DNA of 64,000 bases from FEB-10 sp963710645. GTDB lineage: Bacteria > Acidobacteriota > Thermoanaerobaculia > Thermoanaerobaculales > Sulfomarinibacteraceae. The stretch is from the NCBI GenBank assembly GCA_963710645.1, contig CAVQBD010000002.1, forward strand, positions 496,001 through 560,000, in the 5' to 3' direction. The notes below the pieces were generated by a model. It worked only from the letters and a program-made list of their open reading frames with translations. It was not told the DNA's origin and searched no databases. Below are positions 41,208-51,036 of the stretch, one piece after another; position 1 is the first letter of the stretch, and each line of letters starts with the position of its first letter. A program made the position numbers and the translations under genes.

Positions 41208-43166
41208 ATGAATCGACTGTTCGGATCAGCGCTGGCAGCGTTTGCTGGCTGGATGGTGGTCGTTGCACTGGCCGAGGAACCCTTCTGTCCCCGGCTCGAG
41301 GGGCACTGGGGCTGGGGAGGGAGCTACGCGGTGGGTACAGGTGGCGGGCTCGGCCTGTTCGCCAGCGGAGCAACGTTGATCCTTGTCGACTGGCCGGGAG
41401 GGTCGGAACTCCGCGAGCTCGGTCTTGGCCGGGTTGATGGTTGGCCGACGGATTTCGTCATTTCGGGCACGACCGCCTATGTTTTGGTGCAGTCCTATGG
41501 CCTGGAGATCTTTGACGTCGGGATTACCGGAGGCCCCTCTCTTCGTGGTACATGGCGCTCGACTGAGTCCCCCCGCGCGGTGGCGGTCGACTCCGAGCAC
41601 GCTTTTGTTGCGGACGGAGTCGGGCTGCGAGTGATCGATGTGTCCGAGCCTTGGCAACCGGTCGAGGTTGCGACTCTCGATCTGGACTCAATGGGTGGGG
41701 GGTATGACCTCGAAGTGGACGGTCACCACGCCTTCGTGGCGGCTGGGTACGAGTTGGTGGTCGTCGATATCCAGGTGCCGGAGGACCCCTTCGTGGTCGC
41801 GCGTATGGTCCTCGATGGATACTATCCGTTGTCGGCACTCGACGACGCGACGGTCTGGTTGGCCGGCGGCGAACCGGATCTTGTGGCTGTGGACGTCAGC
41901 GACCCGCTGCTGCCGCGTCGAGTCGGCGGCCTGAACCTGCCGGGCATCGAGTGGGATCTCGATGCCGCTGACGGCCTCGTGTATGTGGCCGCCGGGCCGA
42001 CGGGTCTTCAGGTGATTGATGGTTCCGACCCCACCCGGGCGGTGTTGACCGGGACGTTGGAGCTGGAAGGCGTCGCAAACGGGGTCTCCGCCATCGCCGG
42101 TGGGGCGCTGGTGGCGACGGGCCATAGCGGAGTGGCCGCCGTGGATACGAGGGCGCCGGACCATCCGACTTTGGTTGGATCATGGAGTCCCCCCACGCCG
42201 GAGGTCGAGGCCTGGGACGCGGCCATATCGGGCGGTCATCTGGTGGTCGCCGATCACTCGTATGAGGCGGGTCGGCTGCGGGTCCTGGATGTTTCGAATC
42301 CGCGCCGACCGGTGGAGCTGGGTTCTGCGTCCTTGCCCAGCGACGCGGTGGCCGTCGCGGTGGATCACGAATTGGCCATGGTCGGACACGTCAACCTCTA
42401 CGTCGACATTTTTGTGGACGGGGGCCTGACAACGGTGGACCTGACGGATCCGTCCCACCCCACGGTGTTGGGGACCCACTTCCTCTACGGTGGTGTCTCG
42501 GACGTGGCTGCCGAGGGAAGGATGGCCTACGTCGTCAACGACGGCGATCTTGCGCTGGTGGACTGCTCGGTGCCGTCGGTCCCCGTCGAGATCGGGAGGT
42601 ATCAACCGGGCGGCGCCTATTTTCGAGCCGTGGACGTTGATGATGGATTGGCGTATTCGGCCGGAAACTACGGGAAATTGTGTGTGGCCGATGTGGCCGA
42701 TCCATCCAATCCTGTGGACCTTGGGTGCACCGTGGTGACACTGGAAACGAGCCGCCTGACGGCGGTCGACGTGCGTGATGCGCTTGCCGCGGTCATCGCT
42801 GACGAGCCGGGCGCGGTTTCCGACACTCTCCTGCTGGTCGATGTGAGCGACCCAAACGACCTGATGGTTGTTTCCGAGGTGCCGACGTCGGGCAGCAGCG
42901 GTACATTCTCGGTTGCGAACGTGTTGCTCACCGGCGATCTTGCCGTGGTCAGTCTGGGTCTGGACAATGGGATCCGGGTCTTTGACATTCGGGATCCTCT
43001 CAATCCCCAGATGGTCGGTGGTCGGACGTCAAAGTTCCCCGGATCGCACGGGATGACGGCTGCAGGAGAGCATCTGTTCTTGGCCGGCGGAATTGCGGGA
43101 GTCGACGGCTACCGTCTGGGCAGCTGTCGAACGCCGCGGCGGCCGACCAGGCGGTCGACACCGTAA
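41208..43166 (+). CDS. Secreted LVIVD-repeat beta-propeller protein
   Basis: The 652-residue protein has a signal peptide (about residues 1-22) and at least a dozen LVIVD-type repeats, for example 'LEIFDVGITGGPSLRG', 'LRVIDVSEPWQPVEVATL', 'LVAVDVSDPLLPRRVG' and 'LRVLDVSNPRRPVELG', predicted to form two seven-bladed propellers. Such proteins sit at the cell surface and bind other proteins or polysaccharides. GGGGAGAGG precedes ATG 41208. It shares strand with the A-B repeat protein 82 bases upstream, suggesting a joint surface role. Confidence 0.88.
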   Translation: MNRLFGSALAAFAGWMVVVALAEEPFCPRLEGHWGWGGSYAVGTGGGLGLFASGATLILVDWPGGSELRELGLGRVDGWPTDFVISGTTAYVLVQSYGLEIFDVGITGGPSLRGTWRSTESPRAVAVDSEHAFVADGVGLRVIDVSEPWQPVEVATLDLDSMGGGYDLEVDGHHAFVAAGYELVVVDIQVPEDPFVVARMVLDGYYPLSALDDATVWLAGGEPDLVAVDVSDPLLPRRVGGLNLPGIEWDLDAADGLVYVAAGPTGLQVIDGSDPTRAVLTGTLELEGVANGVSAIAGGALVATGHSGVAAVDTRAPDHPTLVGSWSPPTPEVEAWDAAISGGHLVVADHSYEAGRLRVLDVSNPRRPVELGSASLPSDAVAVAVDHELAMVGHVNLYVDIFVDGGLTTVDLTDPSHPTVLGTHFLYGGVSDVAAEGRMAYVVNDGDLALVDCSVPSVPVEIGRYQPGGAYFRAVDVDDGLAYSAGNYGKLCVADVADPSNPVDLGCTVVTLETSRLTAVDVRDALAAVIADEPGAVSDTLLLVDVSDPNDLMVVSEVPTSGSSGTFSVANVLLTGDLAVVSLGLDNGIRVFDIRDPLNPQMVGGRTSKFPGSHGMTAAGEHLFLAGGIAGVDGYRLGSCRTPRRPTRRSTP

Positions 43167-43181
43167 AACACGGCGAATCGA

Positions 43182-44561
43182 TCAGCCAGCGGGCGCGACG
43201 TTGTAGGTGTTCCGGAAGAGGTTGTTGGGATCCCAGACCTTTTTCAACTCTGCCAGTCGGTCGTAGTTGTTGCCGTAGGCGGCGGGTATCCGATGGGATT
43301 CGTCCGGGCCGAGCAGATTGACATAGACCCCGCCGGTGGCGTGGTGGGACATGGCCTCGTGGAAGCTATCCGCCCATGCCGAGACCTCATCGTCCTGGCC
43401 TGGCTCCATCCAACCGGAAATGATGTGGAAGGAGTAGGCTGCGTCCCGATGGGGGAATGCCGTCGCTGACGGATCCACCCGGCTGGGCGCCCCGCCCGCG
43501 GCATCGAGGTAGGCAACGGTGAACGGGCCCGCCATCTTCGGGGCATGGGTCATGATCGTGTCGATCACTTCGTCGGTGATGCCGTTCAAATAGTGTGCCC
43601 GTGAACTGTAGCGCTGACCGCCAGGCAGACCGGCGTCAAAGGCCTCCATCACCGAGGAGTACGACTGGGGGCCCACGGCTGAGAGGACCGGCTTGCCGAG
43701 CTCGACTAGAGGACGGAGCGCATCCTCTCCGTCGGGGCCGGCATCGGTGTGGAAGACCACGAAGTCGAGCACCACCTGGCCGTGGAGTTCCTCGGGGAAG
43801 GCGTCGATGGGCGGGATTCGCAGAAAGAACGGGTAGCACTGGAGCTCGTCGGGAGCGGTCTTCATGAAGTCACGGTAGGCTCGGAGCAGTTCCGGCGCAT
43901 CCTCCAGGCGATGCATGATCTGGCCGGCCAGCACTTGGGGGCCGACCTCGTGGAGCCTGAACTCGAAGGCGGTGACAATGCCGAAGTTACCGCCTCCGCC
44001 ACGAATGGCCCAGAAAAGGTCTGGGTTCTCGTCGGCGCTGGCACGGACGATCCGGCCGTCGGCGGTGACCAGCTCGGCGGATAGGAGGTTGTCGATGGCC
44101 ATGCCGTATTTCCGGGACAGGTAGCCGCCTCCGCCACCCAAGGTAAATCCTGCCACCCCTACGGTGGAGATCGTCCCGCCCGGCGTGGCGAGGCCGTGCC
44201 GCTCGGCAACCGGATTGAACTCGCCCCATTTGACGCCGGGTTCCACGCGGGCGGTCTTCTCCTCGGGTTCGATCGAGATTCCCTTCATTGGAGACAGATC
44301 GATCAGCAGCCCGCCCTCGATGGCGCTGTGTCCGGCGTTGGAGTGGCCGCCTGCCTTGACCGCCAGCGGCAGACCCCATGTCCGGGCAAAGTCCACAGCC
44401 GCTTTGACGTCTTCGGTCCTGTGGCAGCGGACGACGAGTGACGGAGGACGATCGAATCTGGCGTTCCAAACCGCGCGGCCCTCTTCATAGCCCTGGTCAC
44501 CACGTACCAACACCTCTCCACTGATGGTGTTGGCAAGATTGTCGATCTCGATGTCGTTCAT
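43182..44561 (-). CDS. FAD-linked oxidase, berberine-bridge-enzyme-like
   Basis: A 459-residue VAO-type flavoprotein. H73 in 'KAGGHSNAGHS' is the His that covalently binds FAD. The second covalent anchor (Cys) of bicovalent members is replaced by Ile at residue 131 in 'PGGTISTVGVAGF', so attachment should be single. The C-terminal BBE segment 'YGNNYDRLAELKKVWDPNNLFR' is present. Substrate may be a sugar or an alkaloid-like alcohol. AGAGGAG precedes ATG 44561. It shares strand with the aldo-keto reductase upstream (28-base gap), suggesting an operon. Confidence 0.9.
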   Translation of the reverse strand: MNDIEIDNLANTISGEVLVRGDQGYEEGRAVWNARFDRPPSLVVRCHRTEDVKAAVDFARTWGLPLAVKAGGHSNAGHSAIEGGLLIDLSPMKGISIEPEEKTARVEPGVKWGEFNPVAERHGLATPGGTISTVGVAGFTLGGGGGYLSRKYGMAIDNLLSAELVTADGRIVRASADENPDLFWAIRGGGGNFGIVTAFEFRLHEVGPQVLAGQIMHRLEDAPELLRAYRDFMKTAPDELQCYPFFLRIPPIDAFPEELHGQVVLDFVVFHTDAGPDGEDALRPLVELGKPVLSAVGPQSYSSVMEAFDAGLPGGQRYSSRAHYLNGITDEVIDTIMTHAPKMAGPFTVAYLDAAGGAPSRVDPSATAFPHRDAAYSFHIISGWMEPGQDDEVSAWADSFHEAMSHHATGGVYVNLLGPDESHRIPAAYGNNYDRLAELKKVWDPNNLFRNTYNVAPAG

Positions 44562-44589
44562 GAAATCTCCTCTTGAGGTGTTTGCTGAT

Positions 44590-45570
44590 CTAGAGCAGGG
44601 TCATGGATTCCGGAAGCGCCGCATCGATTTCCGCGATGTCGGCATCGCTCAGCCGAAAGTCCATGGCGCCGATAAAGCCGTCCACCTGGCCGGCGTCGCG
44701 GGCGCCGACGATGGCTCCGGTGACGGCGGGGAGCCGAAAGGTCCACGCGATGGCCACTTCGCTCGCCGAACGGCCGTGACGATCGGCGACGCCGCGCAAC
44801 ACTTCTACGAACTCGAGACAGGTGGTCAAAAGGGGCTCTTTGAATGCCGGGTTCACCTGTTTTCGCCAGTCGGAATTGGGCAGAGCCTCGACCCGCTCGC
44901 GGGTCATGGCTCCGGTGAGCATGCCGTTGTGCATGGGCGAGTACACGATCGTCCCGATGTCGTGGTCGAGGCAGTACGGCAGGATCTCGTCCTCGATCTG
45001 ACGCATCAAAGCGGAGTAGGGCGGTTGGAGGGAAGCGATAGGGGCTATGGCGTTCGCTCGCGCCAGTTGTCCGACGTCGAAGTTCGACACGCCGATGGCC
45101 CGGACCATACCCTGCCGTTTCAGGTCGGCAAGGGTGGACCAGGCCTCTTCAATGCCGGAGTCATCGCCCCCCGGCGGGAAGACCGGCCAGTGGATCTGGT
45201 AGAGATCGATGACGTCGACCTCGAGCCGGCGCAGGCTGTCCTCGACCTCGCGACGGATGGATGTCTCGGTGGGGTTGTGGATGACGTTCTTGTCGTCGTC
45301 CCAGGTCAGGGTGCATTTGGTGAAGACCAGGGGACGCTGTGAGCTGCCGAGTTCCTTCAGCGCCCGGGCGACCACCCTCTCCGAGTGGCCCATGCCGTAG
45401 ATCGGCGCCGTGTCGAGCCAGTTGATGCCCGACTCCACGGCGTGGTGAATGGTTGCGATGGAGTCCGCGTCATCCTGTGGCCCCCAACCGAAGACGCCGT
45501 CGCCCCCGATGGCCCAGGTGCCGAGACCGACGGGCGATATGTCGAATCCCGAGTTGCCGAGTTGTTTCAT
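44590..45570 (-). CDS. Aldo/keto reductase
   Basis: A 326-residue TIM-barrel reductase. The catalytic tetrad is visible: Asp and Tyr in 'WLDTAPIYGMGHSE', Lys in 'PLVFTKCTL', His in 'YQIHWPV'. The N-terminal 'SPVGLGTWAIGGDGVFGWGPQDD' is typical of the AKR11/13-like NADPH-dependent group. GAGGAGGG lies 9-10 bases before ATG 45570. It lies upstream of the BBE-like oxidase on the same strand, so the two may act on the same carbonyl/alcohol substrate. Confidence 0.92.
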   Translation of the reverse strand: MKQLGNSGFDISPVGLGTWAIGGDGVFGWGPQDDADSIATIHHAVESGINWLDTAPIYGMGHSERVVARALKELGSSQRPLVFTKCTLTWDDDKNVIHNPTETSIRREVEDSLRRLEVDVIDLYQIHWPVFPPGGDDSGIEEAWSTLADLKRQGMVRAIGVSNFDVGQLARANAIAPIASLQPPYSALMRQIEDEILPYCLDHDIGTIVYSPMHNGMLTGAMTRERVEALPNSDWRKQVNPAFKEPLLTTCLEFVEVLRGVADRHGRSASEVAIAWTFRLPAVTGAIVGARDAGQVDGFIGAMDFRLSDADIAEIDAALPESMTLL

Positions 45571-45827
45571 GTGGACTGTTCCCTCCTCTGGCGGACTGGT
45601 TCTCTATTGGAAAAGAAAACGGGTTTCAGGAATTCCCATAGTCGCCGGACCGGCGCGGTGATCATCTGACCGCTCAATAGGTCAATCGACCGCCGGAAAT
45701 TTGCCGTCGTCGAGGCGGTTCAACGGCGCGAGGTCGGGCGGCGGCGCTCCCCCGGTTGGTAGCTCAGCGAAACACCTGTCCGCTCAGCAGTACCTCTTCG
45801 GCCGCAGTGAATAACTCAAAGCCCGGG

Positions 45828-47357
45828 TCAGGACACGAAGAGCTTGTTGGTGGCGAAGCTCGGGTCGCAGGTCAGACGGACACCGAGACGGCGTAGCCCG
45901 CGCTCGTCCCCCGGCGTCGGCAGATGCGTCAAGTGGAGTTCGCACCCCGCCAGCCTGGGCAACTCCTGCATGGCCCCTAGGACCGTGGGGTTGGTGGTGG
46001 AGCTGATGCTCAGCGCGATGAGGGTCTCCTCGAGGTTGAGGCTGATGGAGTCGTAGCCGAGGAGGTCCTTGCGCAGTGTGCCGATGGACTCGATGACCGC
46101 CGGGCTGATGAGGTCGAGGTGATCGGGGATCCCCGCCAAGAACTTGATGGCATTGAGTACCAGGGCCGACGAGGCGTGCATCAGGGGGCTGTTGCGTCCG
46201 GTGACGATGGCGCCGCTGGGCAGCTCGACTGCGGCGCCCGAGAACACGCCGCGGTGCCCTTTGTCCGCCGTTTCTTCGGCTGCGCTGGCGGTGTTGCGTG
46301 CCGGCAGGACCACTGATCGGTCCTCCGGTTTGAGTTCGAACTCTTCCATCAGAGTTTCTATCCGGCGCACGGCGGCGCCGTCCTCCACGCCGAGGGCCTC
46401 GTCGCACGCGTATCGAAAGTACCGCCGCACGATTTCATGCTTGCCCGCCGCCCGGGCAACGTCGTCATCGACGATGGCGAAACCGGCGCGATTGACCCCC
46501 ATGTCGGTGGGCGACCGGTACATGGACTCACCGGTGATCTTTTCGAGGATGCGTTGGAGCAGGGGAAATGCTTCGATGTCGCGGTTGTAGTTGACCGCAC
46601 GCTCGTCGTAGGCTTCGAGATGGAAGGGGTCGATCATGTTGACGTCGTGGAGCTCGGCGGTGGCGGCCTCGTAGGCGGCGTTGACCGGGTGTCGCAAAGG
46701 CAGATTCCAGATTGGAAAGGTCTCGAACTTGGCGTAGCCGGCCCGCACCCCCCGTTGGTGCTCGTGGTAGACCTGTGACAGACAGGTGCCCATTTTTCCA
46801 CTGTTGGGTCCGGGAGCGTTGACCACCACCAACGGTGCGTCGGTTTCGATATAGGGATTTGCGCCGTAGCCCTCGTCGCTCACGACGCGGGAAACGTCGG
46901 CGGGGTAGCCGGGAATGGGGCGGTGGATATAGACCGAGATTCCTCGGCGCTCGAGCTTGTTGGCGAAGGTCTCGGCCGAGGGTTGGTCCTCGTAGCGGGT
47001 GATCACCACTCCCCGGACATCGAGACCGCGGTCGCGCAGATCATCGATCAGCTTGAAGGTGTCGGCGTCGTAGGTGATCCCGAAGTCCGCCCGCACCTTG
47101 CGGCGATCGATGTCACCCGCGTAGACGCAGAGGATGATCTGGGTTTGGCTGGCGAGTTGCTGGAGGAGACGCATCTTGACGTTGGGGTCGAAGCCGGGCA
47201 AGACGCGAGCCGCGTGGTAGTCATAGAGGAGCTTGCCGCCGAATTCCAGATGCAGCTTCCCGCCCACCTGGCGCATGCGGTCGAGAATTGCTTCGCTTTG
47301 TTCGGCGAGATACCGTTCGTTGTCGAACGCGACTGCGCCCTTGGATCCAGCTGCCAT
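45828..47357 (-). CDS. DUF1846 family protein
   Basis: A 509-residue cytoplasmic protein that I recognise as DUF1846 by its overall sequence: 'GGKLLYDYHAARVLPGFDPNVKMRLL', 'VVNAPGPNSGKMGTCLSQVYHEHQRG' (a P-loop-like GPNSGK) and 'TDMGVNRAGFAIVDD'. The structure-based family links to nucleotide-binding folds, but the reaction is not established. GGAGGGG with a 3-base spacer sets ATG 47357; an ATG at 47393 is upstream of that site. No operon partner. Confidence 0.88.
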   Translation of the reverse strand: MAAGSKGAVAFDNERYLAEQSEAILDRMRQVGGKLHLEFGGKLLYDYHAARVLPGFDPNVKMRLLQQLASQTQIILCVYAGDIDRRKVRADFGITYDADTFKLIDDLRDRGLDVRGVVITRYEDQPSAETFANKLERRGISVYIHRPIPGYPADVSRVVSDEGYGANPYIETDAPLVVVNAPGPNSGKMGTCLSQVYHEHQRGVRAGYAKFETFPIWNLPLRHPVNAAYEAATAELHDVNMIDPFHLEAYDERAVNYNRDIEAFPLLQRILEKITGESMYRSPTDMGVNRAGFAIVDDDVARAAGKHEIVRRYFRYACDEALGVEDGAAVRRIETLMEEFELKPEDRSVVLPARNTASAAEETADKGHRGVFSGAAVELPSGAIVTGRNSPLMHASSALVLNAIKFLAGIPDHLDLISPAVIESIGTLRKDLLGYDSISLNLEETLIALSISSTTNPTVLGAMQELPRLAGCELHLTHLPTPGDERGLRRLGVRLTCDPSFATNKLFVS

Positions 47358-47575
47358 CAACCCCTCCGATATGTCCATCTCTCGAACGGTCAAGAGAATA
47401 GCAGGATCTTCTCAATCAGAGGGCTCAATGGTCGGGATCTATTTCCCGCGCGAGTTGTTCAAGGAGAGGGTCGTTGCGGAACGAGGATGCGCTTGAGTCC
47501 AGACAGATCATGGGCACCGAATCCACCAGTTTCTGAGGGCTGGCGCTCGCCATTTTTGCGGCTATCCTTGGTCAC

Positions 47576-48469
47576 ATGATTCAACGGGGGAGCCTCATCG
47601 TCCTCGGATTGCTCATCGTGGCAAGCTGGTCAGCAGGGGGGAACATGAACAACGGTCTGGCCGATCGACCAACGTCCATTGCCGGCTTTCTGGCTCTCGA
47701 CAACCGTCCGGCGGTGATCGCCCATCGGGGATTTTCGGGAACTCGACCGGAGAACACCCTTGCCGCGGTGAAGGCAGCCATCGAGGTGGGCGCCGACATG
47801 GTCGAGGTGGATGTCACGCTCACCGCCGACGGACAGGTGGTCTGTATCCACGACGAGACCGTTGATCGAACCACAAATGGATCGGGGCCAGTCACCTCGT
47901 ACGACCTGGAGGAGTTGCAACGACTCGACGCCGGTAGCTGGTTCTCGTCCCAGTGGGCGGGCGAGACGATCCCGACGATGGCTGAAGTGCTCGAGGTCGC
48001 CAAAGGCAGGGTCCTCGTCAATATCGAGATCAAGTCGGAGGTGGTTACCCTGGAGGCTGAGGGAGGCATTGCGGAAAAGGTCGTGCGGCTGATCAACGAG
48101 ATGAAAATGTCAGACCAGGTGATCGTGTCGTCCTTCGAACCCCTGGCGCTGCAGCACGTGCGAGCGATCGACCCGAGCATTGTCACTGCGAGCCTTTTCA
48201 ACAAGGACATCCACCGCGGGTGGGCGCCCTCGGACGTTGTCAACCCAGTGGACTCAAGAGCCCTCAATATTTCGCAGAAGAGGGTCACCCCAGCTCTGAT
48301 GGATCAATGTCGCACGAGCGAAATCCCGGTGGGTGTCTACACCGTCAACAAGAAGCGCAACATGCGCAAGATGATCCGACTTGGCGTTCAGGCCATATTC
48401 ACGAATCACCCCGATCAGTTGCTGGAAATCATCCGCGAGGACCCGCGCCACCAACCGTCATCAGGATGA
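47576..48469 (+). CDS. Glycerophosphodiester phosphodiesterase
   Basis: A 297-residue GDPD barrel. 'VIAHRGFSGTRPENTLAAVKAA', 'MVEVDVTLTADG' and 'VCIHDETVDRTTNGSG' give the His-Glu-Asp-His catalytic and metal-binding set, and 'LVNIEIKSE' adds a Glu. It hydrolyses glycerophosphodiesters to glycerol-3-phosphate and an alcohol. An N-terminal hydrophobic stretch (residues 5-17) suggests export. ATG 47576 includes the signal but has a weak ribosome binding site; ATG 47645, after AGGGGGG, would remove it. The exported form is the better guess. Confidence 0.9.
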   Translation: MIQRGSLIVLGLLIVASWSAGGNMNNGLADRPTSIAGFLALDNRPAVIAHRGFSGTRPENTLAAVKAAIEVGADMVEVDVTLTADGQVVCIHDETVDRTTNGSGPVTSYDLEELQRLDAGSWFSSQWAGETIPTMAEVLEVAKGRVLVNIEIKSEVVTLEAEGGIAEKVVRLINEMKMSDQVIVSSFEPLALQHVRAIDPSIVTASLFNKDIHRGWAPSDVVNPVDSRALNISQKRVTPALMDQCRTSEIPVGVYTVNKKRNMRKMIRLGVQAIFTNHPDQLLEIIREDPRHQPSSG

Positions 48470-48636
48470 CGTGAGTGCCGCCATGTCGCTAGCGGCGTTC
48501 CGTCTAAGTCGAGTGTCACTGATTCGATATTGCTCACGTCTGAGTATTGCGCAAAGGGGCCGAGGTATTCCGGGTGTGATTTCTATGGAGGTCCTCACGT
48601 CGCTCCCGTGTGTCAGCTGCGGGTTGATGGTCCGGA

Positions 48637-49617
48637 TCAGGAGTCGGTGGTTCCCGGCGCGGGGTCGCTCGTCGACGGCTCGGACATGAAGCCGTCGCCC
48701 ATGTTGCCACCGAGAAACGGGCCGAGAATTCCCTGGATCGCCTGCTCGAATTGTTCGGAGGTCTCCACCGATTCGAGCTCGGTGAGCATCCCGTCGATCA
48801 TCCCGATCACCATCATTGCCTGCATCGAGCTCTGTTGGATTTCCTCGTCTGAGAGCCCGGCGAGCCTCTGTTTCGCATCGTCGATGTTCTGGTCCCACTC
48901 GGCGGCCATGTCGCTCGGAATCCATCGACCCTCGACTCTGGTCAGCTGCACATCCTCGGGCTCTTCGTCTGGTGCACTCACTCGCACGGCGGCCTGATCC
49001 CCTTCGAGGGACACGACCTCGATCTTGGTCTTCTTGAGTTTTTGGGTGAAATCTCGATCGAACGAGTCGTCGCCGCTCGCCTTTGACGCCTCCGCGGCCT
49101 GGGTCATCAGGTCCCGGCCGGTGGTCTCGAGGTAGCGTTCCCAGTTGATGGTCCTCAGGGCCTCGAGCCTGGACACTTCGCTGGAGAAGAAACCTTCGAG
49201 CACTCCGACCATGGGATCCCAACCGTCCTCGATCTGTTGACGATTCTCGCCCGCGGACTCGAGCAGACCGCTGTCGAGGATAATCGTCTTCTTGTCGCGC
49301 AGAAGGCCGACGGTTTTGCGGCCGAGACCGAAGAATGCGTTCCAGACCTTCGGGTCCATCCGAGCGGCGTAGCCATGGGCGAGTTCGGTGATATCCGTCT
49401 GATAGGACGGCGGCAGTGCGTGCCAGAGCACCTCGGGATGACGGTTTGCGAGTTCCTCGGCGACGACCCTGACGGTGCCGTCCGGAGAATCGGGGATCTC
49501 GATCGACAGCGCTGGCGTGACGACCGCGATCAATAGGGCGGTCAGAGCTGTGCAAAGCGGGCTCTTTGGAAATGGGCTGTTGTTCACGGTAAACCCCTTT
49601 TGATGAGTTTCAGACAT
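48637..49617 (-). CDS. Secreted protein of unknown function
   Basis: About 326 residues. A signal-peptide-like stretch (about residues 20-38, 'LCTALTALLIAVVTPALS') precedes a mostly helical acidic domain with 'ALPPSYQTDITELAHGYAARMDPKVWN'. No family was recognised. A GTG at 49587 has AAAGGGG just upstream and would give a shorter, more usual signal peptide; the ATG at 49617 has none. The C-terminus is Gly/Ser-rich and probably flexible. It stands alone on the minus strand. Confidence 0.7.
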   Translation of the reverse strand: MSETHQKGFTVNNSPFPKSPLCTALTALLIAVVTPALSIEIPDSPDGTVRVVAEELANRHPEVLWHALPPSYQTDITELAHGYAARMDPKVWNAFFGLGRKTVGLLRDKKTIILDSGLLESAGENRQQIEDGWDPMVGVLEGFFSSEVSRLEALRTINWERYLETTGRDLMTQAAEASKASGDDSFDRDFTQKLKKTKIEVVSLEGDQAAVRVSAPDEEPEDVQLTRVEGRWIPSDMAAEWDQNIDDAKQRLAGLSDEEIQQSSMQAMMVIGMIDGMLTELESVETSEQFEQAIQGILGPFLGGNMGDGFMSEPSTSDPAPGTTDS

Positions 49618-49944
49618 TCTCGCACGGTTGATCCGATGCCGGCACCAATCCGAGCACCTTTGTTTTCGTCTCTTCCCGGACGATCCCCTGATCCAGTGAT
49701 TGGAACAATTCCCTCTGACTGCTCAGCGGGAGACGGTTGTCACAGCTGCGGGCGCGGACGGTATTTCGATCCGGTCGATCAGCGTGACCATCTCCTTTGT
49801 CTTTCTGATATTAGTTGTTGACAACATCATGATACACGATCTCAATGCTCATATCCGCAGATTATTTGTGCTAGTGTCGCTGACGGATATCCAAGTAAAC
49901 GACATGGGGATGTGCTTGATGTACTGGAGACATGGGAGGACGAA
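49618..49944. other. Intergenic region, candidate palindrome only
   Basis: This 327-base region between divergent genes has no supported gene. GTTGTTGACAAC (49814-49825) is a palindrome that contains TTGACA, but no matching -10 is 16-18 bases downstream. An ATG at 49912 is in frame with the Cys-rich protein but is upstream of its ribosome binding site. Confidence 0.5.
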
Positions 49945-50367
49945 ATGAAGAAGAATGTTTTGGTGGCTGTTGTTGGGATCATTCTGCTGGGGGTGACGGG
50001 CGTCTGGGCTCAGGAAGACGTCGTCGACGAAATCTCCGCGGCCTGTCAACCCGAGATCGAGGCGTATTGCAGTCAGGTCACACCGGGCGAAGGCCGGCTG
50101 CTCGCTTGCTTCTACGCCCACGGCGACAAAATTTCTCCTCGTTGCGAGTACGCCCTGTATGAAGGGGCGGCGGCGCTCGAGCAGTTTGCGAACGCGCTCA
50201 CATACCTCGCCACCGAGTGCCACGACGATCTCTTGAAGTTCTGCGGCGACGTGGAAATGGGCGAGGGACGGGTGGGGACATGCCTGCTCGAGCACAAAGC
50301 GGACGTGACGGACGGGTGCCGCCAGGCCATCGACGATACTGGACTGGAACTCGTCGAAGAAGAGTAG
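49945..50367 (+). CDS. Cys-rich GLG1-repeat secreted protein
   Basis: A 140-residue protein: signal peptide (about 1-22, 'LVAVVGIILLGVTGVWAQ') and then two copies of the cysteine-rich GLG1 repeat: 'CQPEIEAYCSQVTPGEGRLLACFYAHGDKISPRC' and 'CHDDLLKFCGDVEMGEGRVGTCLLEHKADVTDGC', each with four Cys that should pair. Such proteins are common in bacterial secretomes; the function is unknown. GGGAGG precedes ATG 49945. The next gene starts 119 bases on and is probably independent. Confidence 0.85.
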   Translation: MKKNVLVAVVGIILLGVTGVWAQEDVVDEISAACQPEIEAYCSQVTPGEGRLLACFYAHGDKISPRCEYALYEGAAALEQFANALTYLATECHDDLLKFCGDVEMGEGRVGTCLLEHKADVTDGCRQAIDDTGLELVEEE

Positions 50368-50486
50368 CCGACGTTTCTCATCGGTGCGGGAGCGAGCTCG
50401 TCATGTCGGGCTTGCTAGACTCGTTACTTCTGAAACCGCGGAGCCCTCACGTCTATCAGGCAGGGCTGGATTTGGAGGTCAGGACG

Positions 50487-50858
50487 ATGGCCAAGAAGGT
50501 GCTGGAGTTCAGCTGTGAGACCCCGGCGGGCGCCGGCCCGGATCTGGCTGTCTACGCGGTGCGCGGCAATCTGTATGGCTCCTCCCAGGCCTACGGCTTT
50601 CAAGATGATGTGAGGCAGAAGATAGCTGGCGGCACGAAAAAGATCGTCATCGACCTCGCCGATGCGGAGAAGATCGACAGCTGCGGCATCGGCATCCTGG
50701 CCTCGGTGATGTGGTCCGCATCGGAGGCCGGCGGAGGGATGGTCCTGGTCAAGGTTCCGGAACAGGTGGAGAAGCTGCTCTCCATGGTCATGTTGATCGA
50801 CCGGATCGACCACGCCGAGTCCTGCGAGGAGGCCATCGCAAAGCTCGCCCCGCTGTAG
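50487..50858 (+). CDS. STAS-domain anti-anti-sigma factor-like protein
   Basis: A 123-residue STAS domain. The phosphorylatable Ser is S65 in 'KIDSCGIGILASV', the usual DSxGLG site of SpoIIAA/RsbV-type proteins. It would bind an anti-sigma kinase and release a sigma factor, or act in a partner switch. GGAGG lies 9 bases before ATG 50487. No kinase or sigma gene is adjacent, though a sigma-like gene is at 15.9 kb. Confidence 0.85.
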   Translation: MAKKVLEFSCETPAGAGPDLAVYAVRGNLYGSSQAYGFQDDVRQKIAGGTKKIVIDLADAEKIDSCGIGILASVMWSASEAGGGMVLVKVPEQVEKLLSMVMLIDRIDHAESCEEAIAKLAPL

Positions 50859-51019
50859 GCCACGACGGCGCCGGCGGGTGGCCGTCGCCCGCCTGAAGAA
50901 CAACCTCGTGCCCCTCCGGTCCGGGGGCCGATTCAGTGACGCTCACCCTGAAGGACCGCGAGCCGACCTGGTCCGGCAAGCGACGCCCTGGGCACCTTGT
51001 TTGCCACTATTTCTTTTAT

Positions 51020-51036
51020 ATAAGAATAGTTCTTAT
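51020..51036. promoter_or_regulatory. Perfect 17-bp palindrome, candidate operator
   Basis: ATAAGAA-TAG-TTCTTAT is a perfect inverted repeat with 7-base arms, 100 bases upstream of the tetrahaem cytochrome gene. The AT-rich site contrasts with the GC-rich surround and suits a dimeric regulator; the regulator is not identifiable. Confidence 0.4.

Noticed and set aside
45755..45800. tRNA-like sequence GGTTGGTAGCTCAG
   Set aside because: It resembles a tRNA D-arm start, but no anticodon or T-arm with matching stems follows.
49814..49836. Promoter at GTTGTTGACAAC
   Set aside because: TTGACA is present but no acceptable -10 lies 16-18 bases downstream.
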